The notes under the pieces: model-generated
What the model was told of the DNA's origin: nothing
Databases searched by the model: none
The model's input: only the letters and a program-made list of their open reading frames with translations
Source: Nocardioides sp. S-1144
GTDB lineage: Bacteria > Actinomycetota > Actinomycetes > Propionibacteriales > Nocardioidaceae
Assembly: GCF_005954645.2 (NCBI RefSeq)
Contig: NZ_CP040695.2
Coordinates: 4,278,001 to 4,342,000, forward strand
Length of the DNA: 64,000 nt
Reading direction: 5' to 3'
Translations under genes and position numbers: made by a program
In this document: one piece after another, positions 1-8,293 of the stretch
Numbering within the stretch: the stretch's first letter is position 1
Layout of the letters: every line of letters starts with the position of its first letter

Positions 1-753
1 GCCGGAGCGGGCCGGGTCGGTCATCGAGTACGACGACCCCGAGCCGGACGTGCCGATCGTGACGCCCGGGTAGTAGTAGCCGTTGCCGGTGCCGTGCACG
101 ACCTGGTCGCTGGCGAGCAGCACCGCGCCGGTGCGCGCGTCGCTCCAGACGGTCGTGATCGACGGCGACCCGGCGCTCGTGCCGGTGACCTTGGTGCGCC
201 AGGCCAGGCGCGGGGTGCCCACGGCGTAGACGCTCAGCCGCGGGCGCGACACCGAGCGCACCCGGTCGACCTGGCGGCGGGCGGCCGCGCGGGCGGCGGT
301 GCGGGAGACCGTCGGCCTCGTCGAGCGCACCGCGATCGCCCGGGCGGGGGCGCCGGTGGCGCCGGCGACCCGGCCGGCCGGGTCGACCGCCACGACGTAG
401 TCGCCGCCGTAGACCGGGAGACCGGCGAAGGTGCGGCCGTAGGTGACGTAGTAGGTGCCCTTGGTGCCGGCGTGGGCCCCGGTCCGGCGGGCGGCCGCGG
501 CCCCCTCACCGCGGGCCGGGGGCGCGGTGCGGCGCACGAAGGCCGCGGCGGCGGCGACGGCGCGGTCGCGACGGTCGGCGGCGGCCTGGCGCCCCTCCGG
601 CGCGGCACGGTCGGCACCGGCAGAGGCTCGCTCGGCCCTCTCGCCCCTCTCGGCCGGCGCGGCCGAGGTCGGCGCCGGCGTGCCGACGGCGAGGGCACCG
701 CAGAGGGTGACGGTGAGTGCTGCGGCTGCCCGGGACAGCGTCCTGGATCTCAT
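1..753 (-). CDS. secreted M4-type (thermolysin-like) metalloprotease, N-terminal part
   Basis: This gene runs off the left edge, so only the first 251 codons are present. The ATG at 753 begins a signal peptide (MRSRTLSRAAAALTVTLCG, then an Ala/Pro-rich region with a likely AxA cleavage site). An Ala/Arg-rich linker follows, then a region around residues 95-135 (TYGRTFAGLPVYGGDYVVAV) that looks like the FTP/PepSY propeptide of thermolysin-family enzymes. Such propeptides chaperone and inhibit the protease until secretion. The catalytic HExxH domain should lie beyond the window and is not visible here, so the peptidase call rests on the propeptide alone. A bare FTP-domain secreted protein is the alternative. 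Confidence 0.6.
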   Translation of the reverse strand, partial: MRSRTLSRAAAALTVTLCGALAVGTPAPTSAAPAERGERAERASAGADRAAPEGRQAAADRRDRAVAAAAAFVRRTAPPARGEGAAAARRTGAHAGTKGTYYVTYGRTFAGLPVYGGDYVVAVDPAGRVAGATGAPARAIAVRSTRPTVSRTAARAAARRQVDRVRSVSRPRLSVYAVGTPRLAWRTKVTGTSAGSPSITTVWSDARTGAVLLASDQVVHGTGNGYYYPGVTIGTSGSGSSYSMTDPARSG

Positions 754-860
754 GGGATCTCCTGAGGGGTGGGTCGAGGGGGGACGCGGCCGGGTCGCGG
801 GGGGGGTCCTGGAGAAGCGGTCGCGATCGGAACCTAGGGACGCGCGGCACGGGGTAGTAA

Positions 861-874
861 GGGGGAAAACCCTT
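861..874. promoter_or_regulatory. GGG-N4-CCC motif upstream of the secreted protease gene
   Basis: The + strand reads GGGGGAAAACCCTT, preceded by GGTAGTAA, about 110 bp upstream of the protease start. A similar GTAG...GGG-N4-CCC string lies upstream of the SGNH hydrolase gene (6612-6625). A regulator site is a guess; no regulator is established. Confidence 0.25.
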
Positions 875-899
875 GCCCCGCCCTCGCGTCTAGACCACC

Positions 900-923
900 G
901 GCGTCCGGGCCCGACCGGACGCC
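900..923. terminator. hairpin downstream of the LuxR gene
   Basis: A 9-bp perfect stem (GGCGTCCGG / CCGGACGCC) has a 6-nt loop and lies 40 bp beyond the stop codon of the LuxR-type gene on the minus strand. There is no T-tract, so it may act as a weak or Rho-assisted terminator. Confidence 0.4.
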
Positions 924-962
924 GAGCGCGGCCCGGGTCGGGTGAGCACTCGACGGTGCTGC

Positions 963-3707
963 CTACTCGCGCGACGGCGGGACGAGCAGGGTGGCGAGCT
1001 GGGTGCGTGAGCGCAGGTCGAGCTTGCGGTAGATCCGGGTCAGCGTGGCCTCGACGGTCTTGATGCTGACGTAGGCCCGCTCGGCGATCTCGCGGTTGCT
1101 GGCCCCGGCGGCGACGGCCTGCGCGATCCGGGCCTCGGTGTCGGTGAGTCGCTCGAGGAGCGGGTCGTCGGTCTCGGGGGCGCGCTCGGGCTCGAGCTCG
1201 GCGCGCACCTGCTCGGCCCACGGCGTGGCGTGCAGCCCGGCGAAGAGGTCGTGCGCCTCCTGGAGGGTCGTGCGGGCCGCCGCGACCCGACGGCGCCGGC
1301 GCTCGAGGTGGGCGCGGGTGACCAGCACCCGGCCGACGTCGAGCTGGAGGCCGACGTCGGCGGCCACCTTGGCGGCGCGGTCGAGCACCAGCTCGGCGCC
1401 CTCGAGGTCGCCCCGGGCCAGGAGCAGCTCGGCCTCGGCCCGGTCGAGCTGGGCCGAGACGCCGGCGGTGCCGCCGTGCGCCGCGCGCCGCTCGACGGCG
1501 TAGCGGGCCTCCGTGAGCACCTCGGCCGCCTCGTCGAGCCGCCCGAGCGCGGCCAGCGCGGCCACCAGGTCGGCGTGCCAGCGGTTGACGGTGGGGTCGC
1601 CGAAGCCGCCGGCCCGCTCCACCGCGCGCACCCGCTCGAGCGCGTCGCGCGCACCCTGGGCGTCTCCGGAGCGCAGCAGTGCCTGGCCCAGGACGACCAG
1701 GTGACGCTGCAGGTAGCGGACGTCGCCGCGCTCGGAGGCGGCCTCGACCCCGCGGCGGGCGAGCGTCGCGGCGCGGGCCAGGTCGCCGGAGACGAGCTCG
1801 GCCTGGGCGGTGATGAACCAGCCGGTGTGGGCCTCGAGGTCGAACTCCTCCCCGATCCGGGTGGCGCGGGCGGCGTACTCGGCGGCCTGGCGGCAGCGTC
1901 CGGTGCGGGCGGCCACCTCCACCAGGCACCGGAGCACGTGCACGTGGTCCGTGCCGGCGCCGCGCTCGACCTGGGCGAGCATGCCGAGGAACGTGGTCCA
2001 GGCCTCGTCGAGGCGGTCGTCGTAGAAGGCGAAGCGGGCCTGCATGTAGACCGGCGAGGTGTGCAGGAAGCCGGTCGGGGTGGGGCCGGCGAGCTCGACC
2101 GCGCGGCGCAGGCAGGCCTGGTGGTCCGACCCGGTCCAGCGGCGGGCCACGGCCAGCGTGGTGAGACCGAGGGCCAGCTCGTCGTCGTCGCCGTGGGCCT
2201 CGAGCAGCGCGACGGCCCGCTCGCAGGCCCGGTGGGCGGCGTGCGGTCGCGACTCCATCAGGGCGATGCGGGCGCGCTGGAGGAGCACCTTGGCGACCAG
2301 CATGTCGTCGTCGGCGGCGTCGGCGAGCGCCGCGGTGAGCACCTCGTCGAGCAGCGGGACGGCGTTGCCGGCCAGCTCAGGGATCGCCAGGCGGACCCGC
2401 ACCGCCTGGGCGGGCGACGTCGGCGACTCGAGGACGTCGGCGAGCGCGCGCTGCACGAGGTCGACGTGGTTGCCGGGCGCGGCGGTCTCGATCGCCGAGA
2501 CCAGCCACTCGATCCGCTCCGCGCCCAGCTCGAGGGGCGCGCGGTCGGCGGCGAGGAGGAAGAGCTCGGCGGCCAGCTCGCGGTCGCCGAGCCGTCCCGA
2601 CTCCGCCGCCGCGGCCCCGAGGTCGCGGGCCAGGTCCGCGTCGGGTCGCGGATCGGCCAGGGCGAGGTGGCGCAGCCGCTGGCCAGGCGTGGTGGCGGCG
2701 TCGGCGAGGGTGCGGTGCAGCGCGGTGCGGGTCCCCACGTCGACGACGTCGACCACGACCTGGCGCAGCGACGACGGCGTGAAGCGCAGCGCCACCTCCC
2801 CGGGCACGACCAGCCCGGCCTGCGCGGCGCGGCGCAGGTCGGCCGCGGCGCCCACCCGGCCGGCCCGCTCGAGCTCGCGCAGCGTGGGCCGGCTCAACAG
2901 CGCGGCGTGCAGGAGGGTCTCGCGCACCTCGTCGGGCTGGGCCGCGAAGCGCTCGTGGAGGACCCGCCCGATGCTGGCCGGCAGCGGGGTCGGGACACCG
3001 AGCACCACCGGACGCTCCCCCACCAGCCCGGCCATCGCCAGGGCCAGCGACGGGATGCCGCCGGACTCGACGTGCACCCGGTGCGCGACGTCAGGGGTGA
3101 GCCCGTGGTCGCAGAGCAGGTCGAGCATGTCGACGACGTCGAGCGGCGGCACGTCGAGGTGGTGCAGGTCGCTGATGTCGATGCTGGCGTCGACCTCGCC
3201 CACCGAGGTCACCGTGGCGACCACCCCGACCCGGCCCCCGAGCCGGCGGCGGGCGTAGCCGACCACCGTGGAGGAGTCGCCGTCGAGCCACTGGACGTCG
3301 TCGAGGAGCAGCAGCACCGGCCGGTCGGCGGTCCACCGCTCCAGGACGGCGTGGAAGCAGGCCGCGAGGTCGGAGCGCAGGACGTCGGTCGACTCGACGC
3401 CGACCAGGCCCGAGTCGACGGCCTCCCGGACGTGGGGCGGGCCGGCGGCGACCACCTCGTCGAGCAGCTCCGCGGGGCACTGGGCGAGCAGGTCGCGCAG
3501 CGCGGCGAAGGGCAGCGCCACCTCCTCGGGGGCCCCGGTCGAGCGCAGCACCTCCGCTCGCTGGCGGGCGCGGGCGTTCTCCTCGATCAGCTCGAGCAGC
3601 GCGCTCCTGCCCGAGCCCGGAGGCCCGCAGAGGACGACGGACTCACCGGCGTCGAGGAGGTCGTGGACCTCCCCGAGCAGCGTGGAACGTCCGACGACCC
3701 GAGTCAT
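963..3707 (-). CDS. LuxR-family (LAL-type) ATP-binding transcriptional regulator
   Basis: The product is a 914-residue regulator of the LAL (MalT-like) type. Walker A (GPPGSGRS) lies near residue 28 and Walker B (LLLLDDVQWLD) near residue 135, giving an N-terminal AAA/STAND NTPase. The middle is a long Ala/Leu/Arg-rich helical region that resembles TPR repeats. The last ~65 residues form a LuxR/GerE helix-turn-helix (LTDTEARIAQ...NREIAERAYVSIKTVE). Such proteins act as nucleotide-gated activators, but the ligand and targets here are unknown. It sits between two exported-protein genes, which could be targets. The ATG at 3707 is the only good start. Confidence 0.92.
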   Translation of the reverse strand: MTRVVGRSTLLGEVHDLLDAGESVVLCGPPGSGRSALLELIEENARARQRAEVLRSTGAPEEVALPFAALRDLLAQCPAELLDEVVAAGPPHVREAVDSGLVGVESTDVLRSDLAACFHAVLERWTADRPVLLLLDDVQWLDGDSSTVVGYARRRLGGRVGVVATVTSVGEVDASIDISDLHHLDVPPLDVVDMLDLLCDHGLTPDVAHRVHVESGGIPSLALAMAGLVGERPVVLGVPTPLPASIGRVLHERFAAQPDEVRETLLHAALLSRPTLRELERAGRVGAAADLRRAAQAGLVVPGEVALRFTPSSLRQVVVDVVDVGTRTALHRTLADAATTPGQRLRHLALADPRPDADLARDLGAAAAESGRLGDRELAAELFLLAADRAPLELGAERIEWLVSAIETAAPGNHVDLVQRALADVLESPTSPAQAVRVRLAIPELAGNAVPLLDEVLTAALADAADDDMLVAKVLLQRARIALMESRPHAAHRACERAVALLEAHGDDDELALGLTTLAVARRWTGSDHQACLRRAVELAGPTPTGFLHTSPVYMQARFAFYDDRLDEAWTTFLGMLAQVERGAGTDHVHVLRCLVEVAARTGRCRQAAEYAARATRIGEEFDLEAHTGWFITAQAELVSGDLARAATLARRGVEAASERGDVRYLQRHLVVLGQALLRSGDAQGARDALERVRAVERAGGFGDPTVNRWHADLVAALAALGRLDEAAEVLTEARYAVERRAAHGGTAGVSAQLDRAEAELLLARGDLEGAELVLDRAAKVAADVGLQLDVGRVLVTRAHLERRRRRVAAARTTLQEAHDLFAGLHATPWAEQVRAELEPERAPETDDPLLERLTDTEARIAQAVAAGASNREIAERAYVSIKTVEATLTRIYRKLDLRSRTQLATLLVPPSRE

Positions 3708-3786
3708 GCACCTCAGGTTAGGACCCGGGAGGGCACCTCCGACAGGCCCGACGGCGGGAACGTTCCTGCGGCGGAAGCCCTCGCGG

Positions 3787-5682
3787 CTACCGGGCCGCGC
3801 GCAGGAACTCCTCCAGGATCGGGCCCGCGGTTCCCGACCCCGAGGATCCCTCCGCGACGAAGACCGCCACGGCGAGGTCGCCCTGGGCCGCGATCATCCA
3901 CGCGTGGGTCTTGACCCGGCCGCCGTCCTCGAACTCCGCGGTGCCGGTCTTCGCGATGACCTCCGGCCCGGGGACGTCGGCCAGGAACCCGCCGCTGCCG
4001 GAGGTGACGACGCCCCGCAGCAGCTCCCGCAGCTGCGCGGCCTCGGCCGCGGCGACCGGCTCGACGCCGTCGGGCGGGCTGACCTCGAGGCCCTGGAGCA
4101 GGCGCGGCACCACGAGGGAGCCCTGCTGGATCGAGGCGGCGACGGTGGCCATCACCAGCGGCGAGGCGAGCACGGTTCCCTGTCCGATCATGTCGGCGGC
4201 GGCGCCGGTCTCGCTCTCGGGCGCCGGCACCTGGCCGAAGTAGGCCGGGAAGCCGAGGTCGTGGTCGATGCCCATCCCCAGCGACGCCGCGGCGCCGGCG
4301 AGGTCGCCGTCCTCGAGGCGGCCGCGCTCGGCGATGAAGGCGGTGTTGCAGGAGTTGGCCACCGCGGTGCGGAACGGGATGTCGCCGGTGACCCCGGCCG
4401 GGTAGTCGTCGTAGTTCTCGAACTCGCGCCCGTCGACGCCGACCGTGGTCGTGCAGGGCACGCGGGTGTCGGGCCGCACCCCACGACGCAGCAGCGCCAG
4501 GCTGCTCACGCTCTTGAACGTCGACCCCGGCGCGTACTGCCCGTAGGTGGCCAGGTTCTGCCCGCCGTTGCCGGGGCCGTTGGCCGCGGCGAGGATCGCC
4601 CCGGTGCTCGGCTGGACCGCGACCAGCGCGCTCGCCGGGCCGACGTCGGCCAGGGCCGCCTCGGCCCGCGTCTGGAGCTGCTCGTCGAGGGTGAGCGCGA
4701 GGTCGCTGCCCTGCTTCGCGCCGGCGCGGAAGATCTCGCGGACGTTGCCGTCGGTGCCGACGGCGTTCACGACCACGCCGCCGGTGCCGCGCAGCTGGTC
4801 GTCGTAGCGGGCCTGGAGACCGGAGGTGCCGGCGACGTCGCCGACCTCGTAGACGCCGGGCTCCTCCTCGATCATCTCGGCGGTCACCGGGCCGACCGAC
4901 CCGAGGATCGGGGCGGCGAACTCGCGGGTCGGCGCGAGCGGCACCTGGGCGCCGAACATGACGGCGCCCGCGATGGCGCGGTAGCCGCGCTCGACGGCCG
5001 ACGGCGCCTGGTCGGCGCGGTAGACGATGGCCTCCACGAACGCCTTGTCACCGGCCGCCTCGACCTGCGCGACGTACGGTGCGACGTCGACGTCGACGAG
5101 CCGGGCCAGGCGCTGGGCCGACCGGCCGGCCTGGGCGGCGGGCACCTCGGTGCGGTCGATGCCGACGCGCAGCACCGGGCGCTCGGTGACGAGCGGGACT
5201 CCTCCGGCACCCAGGATGTCGGCGCGCTCGGCGGCGACCGCGGTCAGCTCGAGCACGGAGCTGGCGTTGAGGCTGGGCTCGACGACCTCGTGGCCCCACC
5301 CGACGACCCACTCGTCGTCGACCCGGCTGAGCGGGGCGGTGCTCTCGTAGGTCCACGTGTCGTCGTCGGTGAGCGGCCACGACCAGGCGAGGGTGGCGGT
5401 CGCCTCGTCGCCGTCCTCCTCGACGTCGCCGAGCGTCACCTCGGGGGTGATGTCGCCCATCGCCTCCACCACCGCGGCGAGGTCGTCGCCCACCTCGCCG
5501 GCCGCGACCCCGTCGAAGGGCACGTCCGAGACGTCGCCGGAGCCGAGCGCGGCGGCCAGCGCGGCGGCGGTGCCGTCGGCGCTGTCACCGGCGTCGCCGG
5601 GGTCGGGGTCGTCGCCCGAGCAGGCCACGAGCCCGAGCACGAGGACGGCGGCCGTCGGGACGGCGAGCAGGCGGGAACGCAT
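3787..5682 (-). CDS. lipoprotein penicillin-binding protein (MecA_N / transpeptidase)
   Basis: The 631-residue protein has a lipoprotein signal (lipobox LVAC, Cys near residue 21). An NTF2-like MecA_N segment follows (about 30-150), then a PBP dimerisation region (VPLVTERPVLRVGID) and a C-terminal transpeptidase domain. The active-site set is complete: STFK with nucleophile Ser387, SCN (AVANSCNTAF), and KTGT at Lys578. It should cross-link peptidoglycan outside the membrane. The architecture matches PBP2a-like class B enzymes found as accessory PBPs in actinobacteria. The ATG at 5682 is chosen because it places the lipoprotein signal at the N-terminus; the frame stays open further upstream without homology. 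Confidence 0.93.
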   Translation of the reverse strand: MRSRLLAVPTAAVLVLGLVACSGDDPDPGDAGDSADGTAAALAAALGSGDVSDVPFDGVAAGEVGDDLAAVVEAMGDITPEVTLGDVEEDGDEATATLAWSWPLTDDDTWTYESTAPLSRVDDEWVVGWGHEVVEPSLNASSVLELTAVAAERADILGAGGVPLVTERPVLRVGIDRTEVPAAQAGRSAQRLARLVDVDVAPYVAQVEAAGDKAFVEAIVYRADQAPSAVERGYRAIAGAVMFGAQVPLAPTREFAAPILGSVGPVTAEMIEEEPGVYEVGDVAGTSGLQARYDDQLRGTGGVVVNAVGTDGNVREIFRAGAKQGSDLALTLDEQLQTRAEAALADVGPASALVAVQPSTGAILAAANGPGNGGQNLATYGQYAPGSTFKSVSSLALLRRGVRPDTRVPCTTTVGVDGREFENYDDYPAGVTGDIPFRTAVANSCNTAFIAERGRLEDGDLAGAAASLGMGIDHDLGFPAYFGQVPAPESETGAAADMIGQGTVLASPLVMATVAASIQQGSLVVPRLLQGLEVSPPDGVEPVAAAEAAQLRELLRGVVTSGSGGFLADVPGPEVIAKTGTAEFEDGGRVKTHAWMIAAQGDLAVAVFVAEGSSGSGTAGPILEEFLRAAR

Positions 5683-5732
5683 GCCCCCGGTTCTACCAGC
5701 CGGCACCGACCGGGCAGGCGCGTCGGCCCGGG

Positions 5733-6545
5733 TCAGAGCAGCGGGGCGACGAGCGGGGCGTAGCCGGAGGCGTGACCGGCCTGGTTGGGGTGGTAGCTGT
5801 CGCTGATCGGGTTGGAGAGCCCGTTGATCCAGGCCCCGTCGTCGCAGACGGCGTGGCCGGCGTAGGAGCTGGTCGGGTCGGCGAAGGTGAAGCCGGCCGC
5901 GCCGGCCCGGGCGGCGAGCTGGGCGTTGAGCTGGTCGGCGGTGGCGTTGAGCCGGGCCTCCTCGGCCGGGGAGAAGAACGTCGCGGCGTTGCAGTCCTCG
6001 CCCATGAAGATGCGCGGGTACCCCACGACGACCACGGAGGCCGACGGGGCGCCCGAGCGGATGCCGGCGTACAACGACGAGAGCCGGCCCGGCAGGGTGT
6101 GGGTGATGAAGGCCTGCGCGCCGTCGATGGCGCCGTCGCAGTCGCTGGCCCACCCGGGCTTGGCGCACTCGGTGAGGACGTCGCCGAAGCCGGCGTCGTT
6201 GCCGCCGGCCGAGACCGTGACGTAGGAGGTCGAGGCGCTCAGCGCCCCGAGCTGGGTGTGGGCGACCGACGTGGTGGTCGCGCCCGAGCAGGCCTGGAAG
6301 TCGAGCGCGTAGCCCTTCTGGTCGGCCACCAGCTTCGGGTAGGCGAGGTTCGACCGCTGGCACGACGTCCCGTCGGCGAGGTAGCTGCGGGTCCCGACGC
6401 CGGAGGAGTAGGAGTCGCCCAGCGCGACGTACGACGGCCCGGCCGCCTCGGCGGGCGCCCCGCCCAGGGCGACGACGGCGGCCGCGGGGGCGGCGACCGC
6501 GGCGAGGGTGGCGGTGACGAGACGACGTGCGGTGCGGGCGAACAC
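5733..6545 (-). CDS. secreted SGNH/GDSL-family esterase
   Basis: This 270-residue exported hydrolase starts with a signal peptide (MFARTARRLVTATLAAVAAP). Block I follows (VALGDSYSSGVG, nucleophile Ser), then block III (VSAGGNDAGF), and the C-terminal catalytic Asp-x-x-His lies in the SDSYHPNQAGH region. The cysteines (SCQRSNLAYP, ACSG, CAKPGW) suggest disulfides, as in the Streptomyces SGNH lipase group. The substrate is probably an acyl ester, which is inference. It is separated by 50 bp from the PBP gene downstream and could share its transcript. Confidence 0.9.
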   Translation of the reverse strand: MFARTARRLVTATLAAVAAPAAAVVALGGAPAEAAGPSYVALGDSYSSGVGTRSYLADGTSCQRSNLAYPKLVADQKGYALDFQACSGATTTSVAHTQLGALSASTSYVTVSAGGNDAGFGDVLTECAKPGWASDCDGAIDGAQAFITHTLPGRLSSLYAGIRSGAPSASVVVVGYPRIFMGEDCNAATFFSPAEEARLNATADQLNAQLAARAGAAGFTFADPTSSYAGHAVCDDGAWINGLSNPISDSYHPNQAGHASGYAPLVAPLL

Positions 6546-6611
6546 GATGGGACCTCCGGAGGGAGCGGCAGTGGGTCCGCCCAGCGCACCACCGCCCGCC
6601 CGGCACCGGTA

Positions 6612-6625
6612 GAGGGCTATCCCCC
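6612..6625. promoter_or_regulatory. GGG-N4-CCC motif upstream of the SGNH hydrolase gene
   Basis: The + strand reads GAGGGCTATCCCCC just after CGGTA, about 67 bp upstream of the hydrolase start. It resembles the string at 861-874, but it lies inside the 3' end region of the MerR gene, so it may be coincidental. Confidence 0.2.
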
Positions 6626-7129
6626 GTCGGTGGGCCCACCGGCGTGTGCGTCGGCGTGTGCGCCGGCGTGCCCGCCCGCGTGCCCGTCCGCGTGCCCCCG
6701 GTGTGCCGGGCCGTGCTTCCAGTCGACCCGCGCCGGGTTGCCGACGAGCAGGTCGGAGACGTGCTCCTTGAACCGCGGGCAGTTGGCGACGTCGTGGGCC
6801 CGGCAGCGCAGCGCGTGGAGCGTCATCTCGCGGGAGTGCTGCATCTCCTCCATCCGCCGGTCGAGGTCGGCGACGTGCGCCTCGAGGACGGCGTGGCGCT
6901 GCGGGGCGTCGGAGTCGAGCATCACCTCGATCTGCTCCAGCGTCATCCCGGCGGCCTTGCTCCGGAGGATGACGGCGACGCGGACCACCTCGTCCTGGCC
7001 GAAGCGGCGGCGGCCCGCGCCGTCGCGCGCGGGCCGGAGCAGGCCGACGTCCTCCCAGTGCCGCAGGACGTGGGTCGCCAGCCCGAAACGGCTCGCCAGC
7101 TCACCGATCGACCACTCACTTGACTTCAT
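6617..7129 (-). CDS. MerR-family transcriptional regulator with His-rich tail
   Basis: The 170-residue protein has an N-terminal MerR helix-turn-helix (SIGELASRFGLATHVLRHWEDVGLL) and a dimerisation coiled coil (about 75-110). Next comes a Cys-containing segment (CRAHDVANCPRF) common in actinobacterial MerR proteins. The last ~30 residues are unusual: seven His in a Gly/Ala background (GHADGHAGGHAGAHADAH), which suggests metal binding. It is divergent from a thioredoxin-reductase-like gene, and a 24-bp palindrome covers its own start codon, so it probably controls both itself and that gene. The signal could be a metal or redox change (inference). Confidence 0.9.
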   Translation of the reverse strand: MKSSEWSIGELASRFGLATHVLRHWEDVGLLRPARDGAGRRRFGQDEVVRVAVILRSKAAGMTLEQIEVMLDSDAPQRHAVLEAHVADLDRRMEEMQHSREMTLHALRCRAHDVANCPRFKEHVSDLLVGNPARVDWKHGPAHRGHADGHAGGHAGAHADAHAGGPTDGG

Positions 7130-7144
7130 GTCAACATGAAGTCA
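7121..7144. promoter_or_regulatory. 24-bp palindromic MerR operator
   Basis: The arms TGACTTCATGT and ACATGAAGTCA are perfect complements around a CA centre. The site covers the MerR start codon (7127-7129) and lies 43 bp before the flavoprotein ATG. A possible -35 (TTGACT, 7120-7125) on the + strand runs into the palindrome. This fits MerR regulators that bind inside the promoter spacer, although I see no clear -10. Confidence 0.7.
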
Positions 7145-7186
7145 CATCCTCGTCGTGGAGACAAGTTCCGACCGAGAGGACGCACG

Positions 7187-8182
7187 ATGAGCACCCCCAC
7201 GACCACCCCCGCCAGCACCCGCCCGACCACCGGCCCGGGCGCCACGACCGACCACCCCGCGCGACACGACGTCGTGGTCGTCGGCGGCGGTCCCGCCGGC
7301 CTCCAGGCCGCACTCACCCTGGGCCGGATGCACCGCCGCGTCCTCGTGCTCGACGCCGGCGGCTACCGCAACGACCCCGCCGACCTGATGCACAACTTCC
7401 TCACCCACGACGGCCGGCCGCCGGCCGAGTTCCGTGCCCTCGGCCGGGCCGAGCTGGCGACGTACGACACCGTCGAGGTCCGCGACCTCGCCGCCACCTC
7501 CGTCGTGCCGGACGGCGACGGCTTCCTCGTCGGCACCGACGCGGGCAACGTCGCGACCCGGCTGGTGGTCCTGGCCACCGGCGTCCGCGACACGCTGCCC
7601 GACAAGCCGGGCCTGGAGGAGCTCTTCGGCACGGTGGCCGCGCACTGCCCCTTCTGCCACGGCCACGAGTACGCCGGCCGCCCGGTCGCCGTCCTCGGCT
7701 CGCACGCGCACGTCGGGCGCGTCGCCGCGATGCTGGCGCCGATCGCCTCCGAGCTCGTCGTCCTCACCGACGGCGGCGACCTCGACGCGGAGAACGCCGC
7801 CCAGCTCGCCGGGCTCGGCGCCGCGGTGCGCACCGAGCCGGTCAGCGGCTTCTGCCGCTCCTCGCTGGGCGCCCGGGTCTCGTTCGGCTCCGGGTCCGAC
7901 GTCGAGGTCGGCGGCGTCCTGGTCGCGACGGCGTTCGAGCAGTCGGCGCCGTTCGCGGCCGACCTCGGCCTCACCCTGCTCGGCTCCGGCTGCGTCGAGG
8001 TCGACGAGATGGGTCGCACGTCGCTGCCGGGCGTCTTCGCCGCGGGCGACCTCGCCCACCTCGCCACCCTCCCGATGCCGATGAGCTCGGTGCTGGGCTC
8101 GGCCGCGGCCGGCCAGCTGGCCGCTGTCGCGTGCGTCGGCGAGCTGATCGCGCGCGACGCCGGGGTCCTCGTGCCGGCGTGA
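7187..8182 (+). CDS. thioredoxin-reductase-like NAD(P)/FAD oxidoreductase
   Basis: This 331-residue flavoprotein has an N-terminal FAD-binding motif (VVVVGGGPAGLQAALTLGR), the redox pair CPFC (HCPFCHG) where thioredoxin reductases carry CxxC, and a C-terminal FAD motif (GVFAAGDLAH). The second nucleotide motif is weak (VLGSHAHVGR rather than GxGxxA), so NADPH binding may differ. The ATG at 7187 is chosen because GAGAGGA lies 6 nt upstream; an ATG at 7136 would lie inside the operator. It is probably activated or repressed by the divergent MerR protein. The electron acceptor is unknown. Confidence 0.88.
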   Translation: MSTPTTTPASTRPTTGPGATTDHPARHDVVVVGGGPAGLQAALTLGRMHRRVLVLDAGGYRNDPADLMHNFLTHDGRPPAEFRALGRAELATYDTVEVRDLAATSVVPDGDGFLVGTDAGNVATRLVVLATGVRDTLPDKPGLEELFGTVAAHCPFCHGHEYAGRPVAVLGSHAHVGRVAAMLAPIASELVVLTDGGDLDAENAAQLAGLGAAVRTEPVSGFCRSSLGARVSFGSGSDVEVGGVLVATAFEQSAPFAADLGLTLLGSGCVEVDEMGRTSLPGVFAAGDLAHLATLPMPMSSVLGSAAAGQLAAVACVGELIARDAGVLVPA

Positions 8183-8183
8183 G

Positions 8184-8255
8184 GGGTAACTCACCGTTAC
8201 CCGCACTTACCCGCCCGAATTCGGGCGGGTAAGTGCATCGAACGGTGAGTTACCC
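8184..8255. terminator. 72-bp near-perfect palindrome between convergent genes
   Basis: The inner 34 bp (8203-8236) are a perfect zero-loop palindrome centred on GAATTC. The outer 15-bp arms (8184-8198 and 8241-8255) are also perfectly complementary, and only two 4-nt patches fail to pair. It begins 2 bp after the flavoprotein stop and ends 38 bp before the helicase stop, so a bidirectional terminator is the simplest role. It is much longer than a usual terminator and has no T-tract. Confidence 0.65.
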
Positions 8256-8293
8256 GGCCGGGCGCGACGCCGGGCGCAACGCCGGGCGGAGCG

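Noticed and set aside
1230..3914. 894-codon open frame on the + strand
   Set aside because: It is antisense to the LAL regulator, is low-complexity Gly/Arg/Glu/Val-rich, and comes from the GC-rich codon third positions. The minus-strand frame has real domains.
7136..7186. Upstream ATG start for the thioredoxin-reductase-like gene
   Set aside because: It lies inside the operator palindrome and has no ribosome-binding site, whereas ATG 7187 has GAGAGGA 6 nt upstream.
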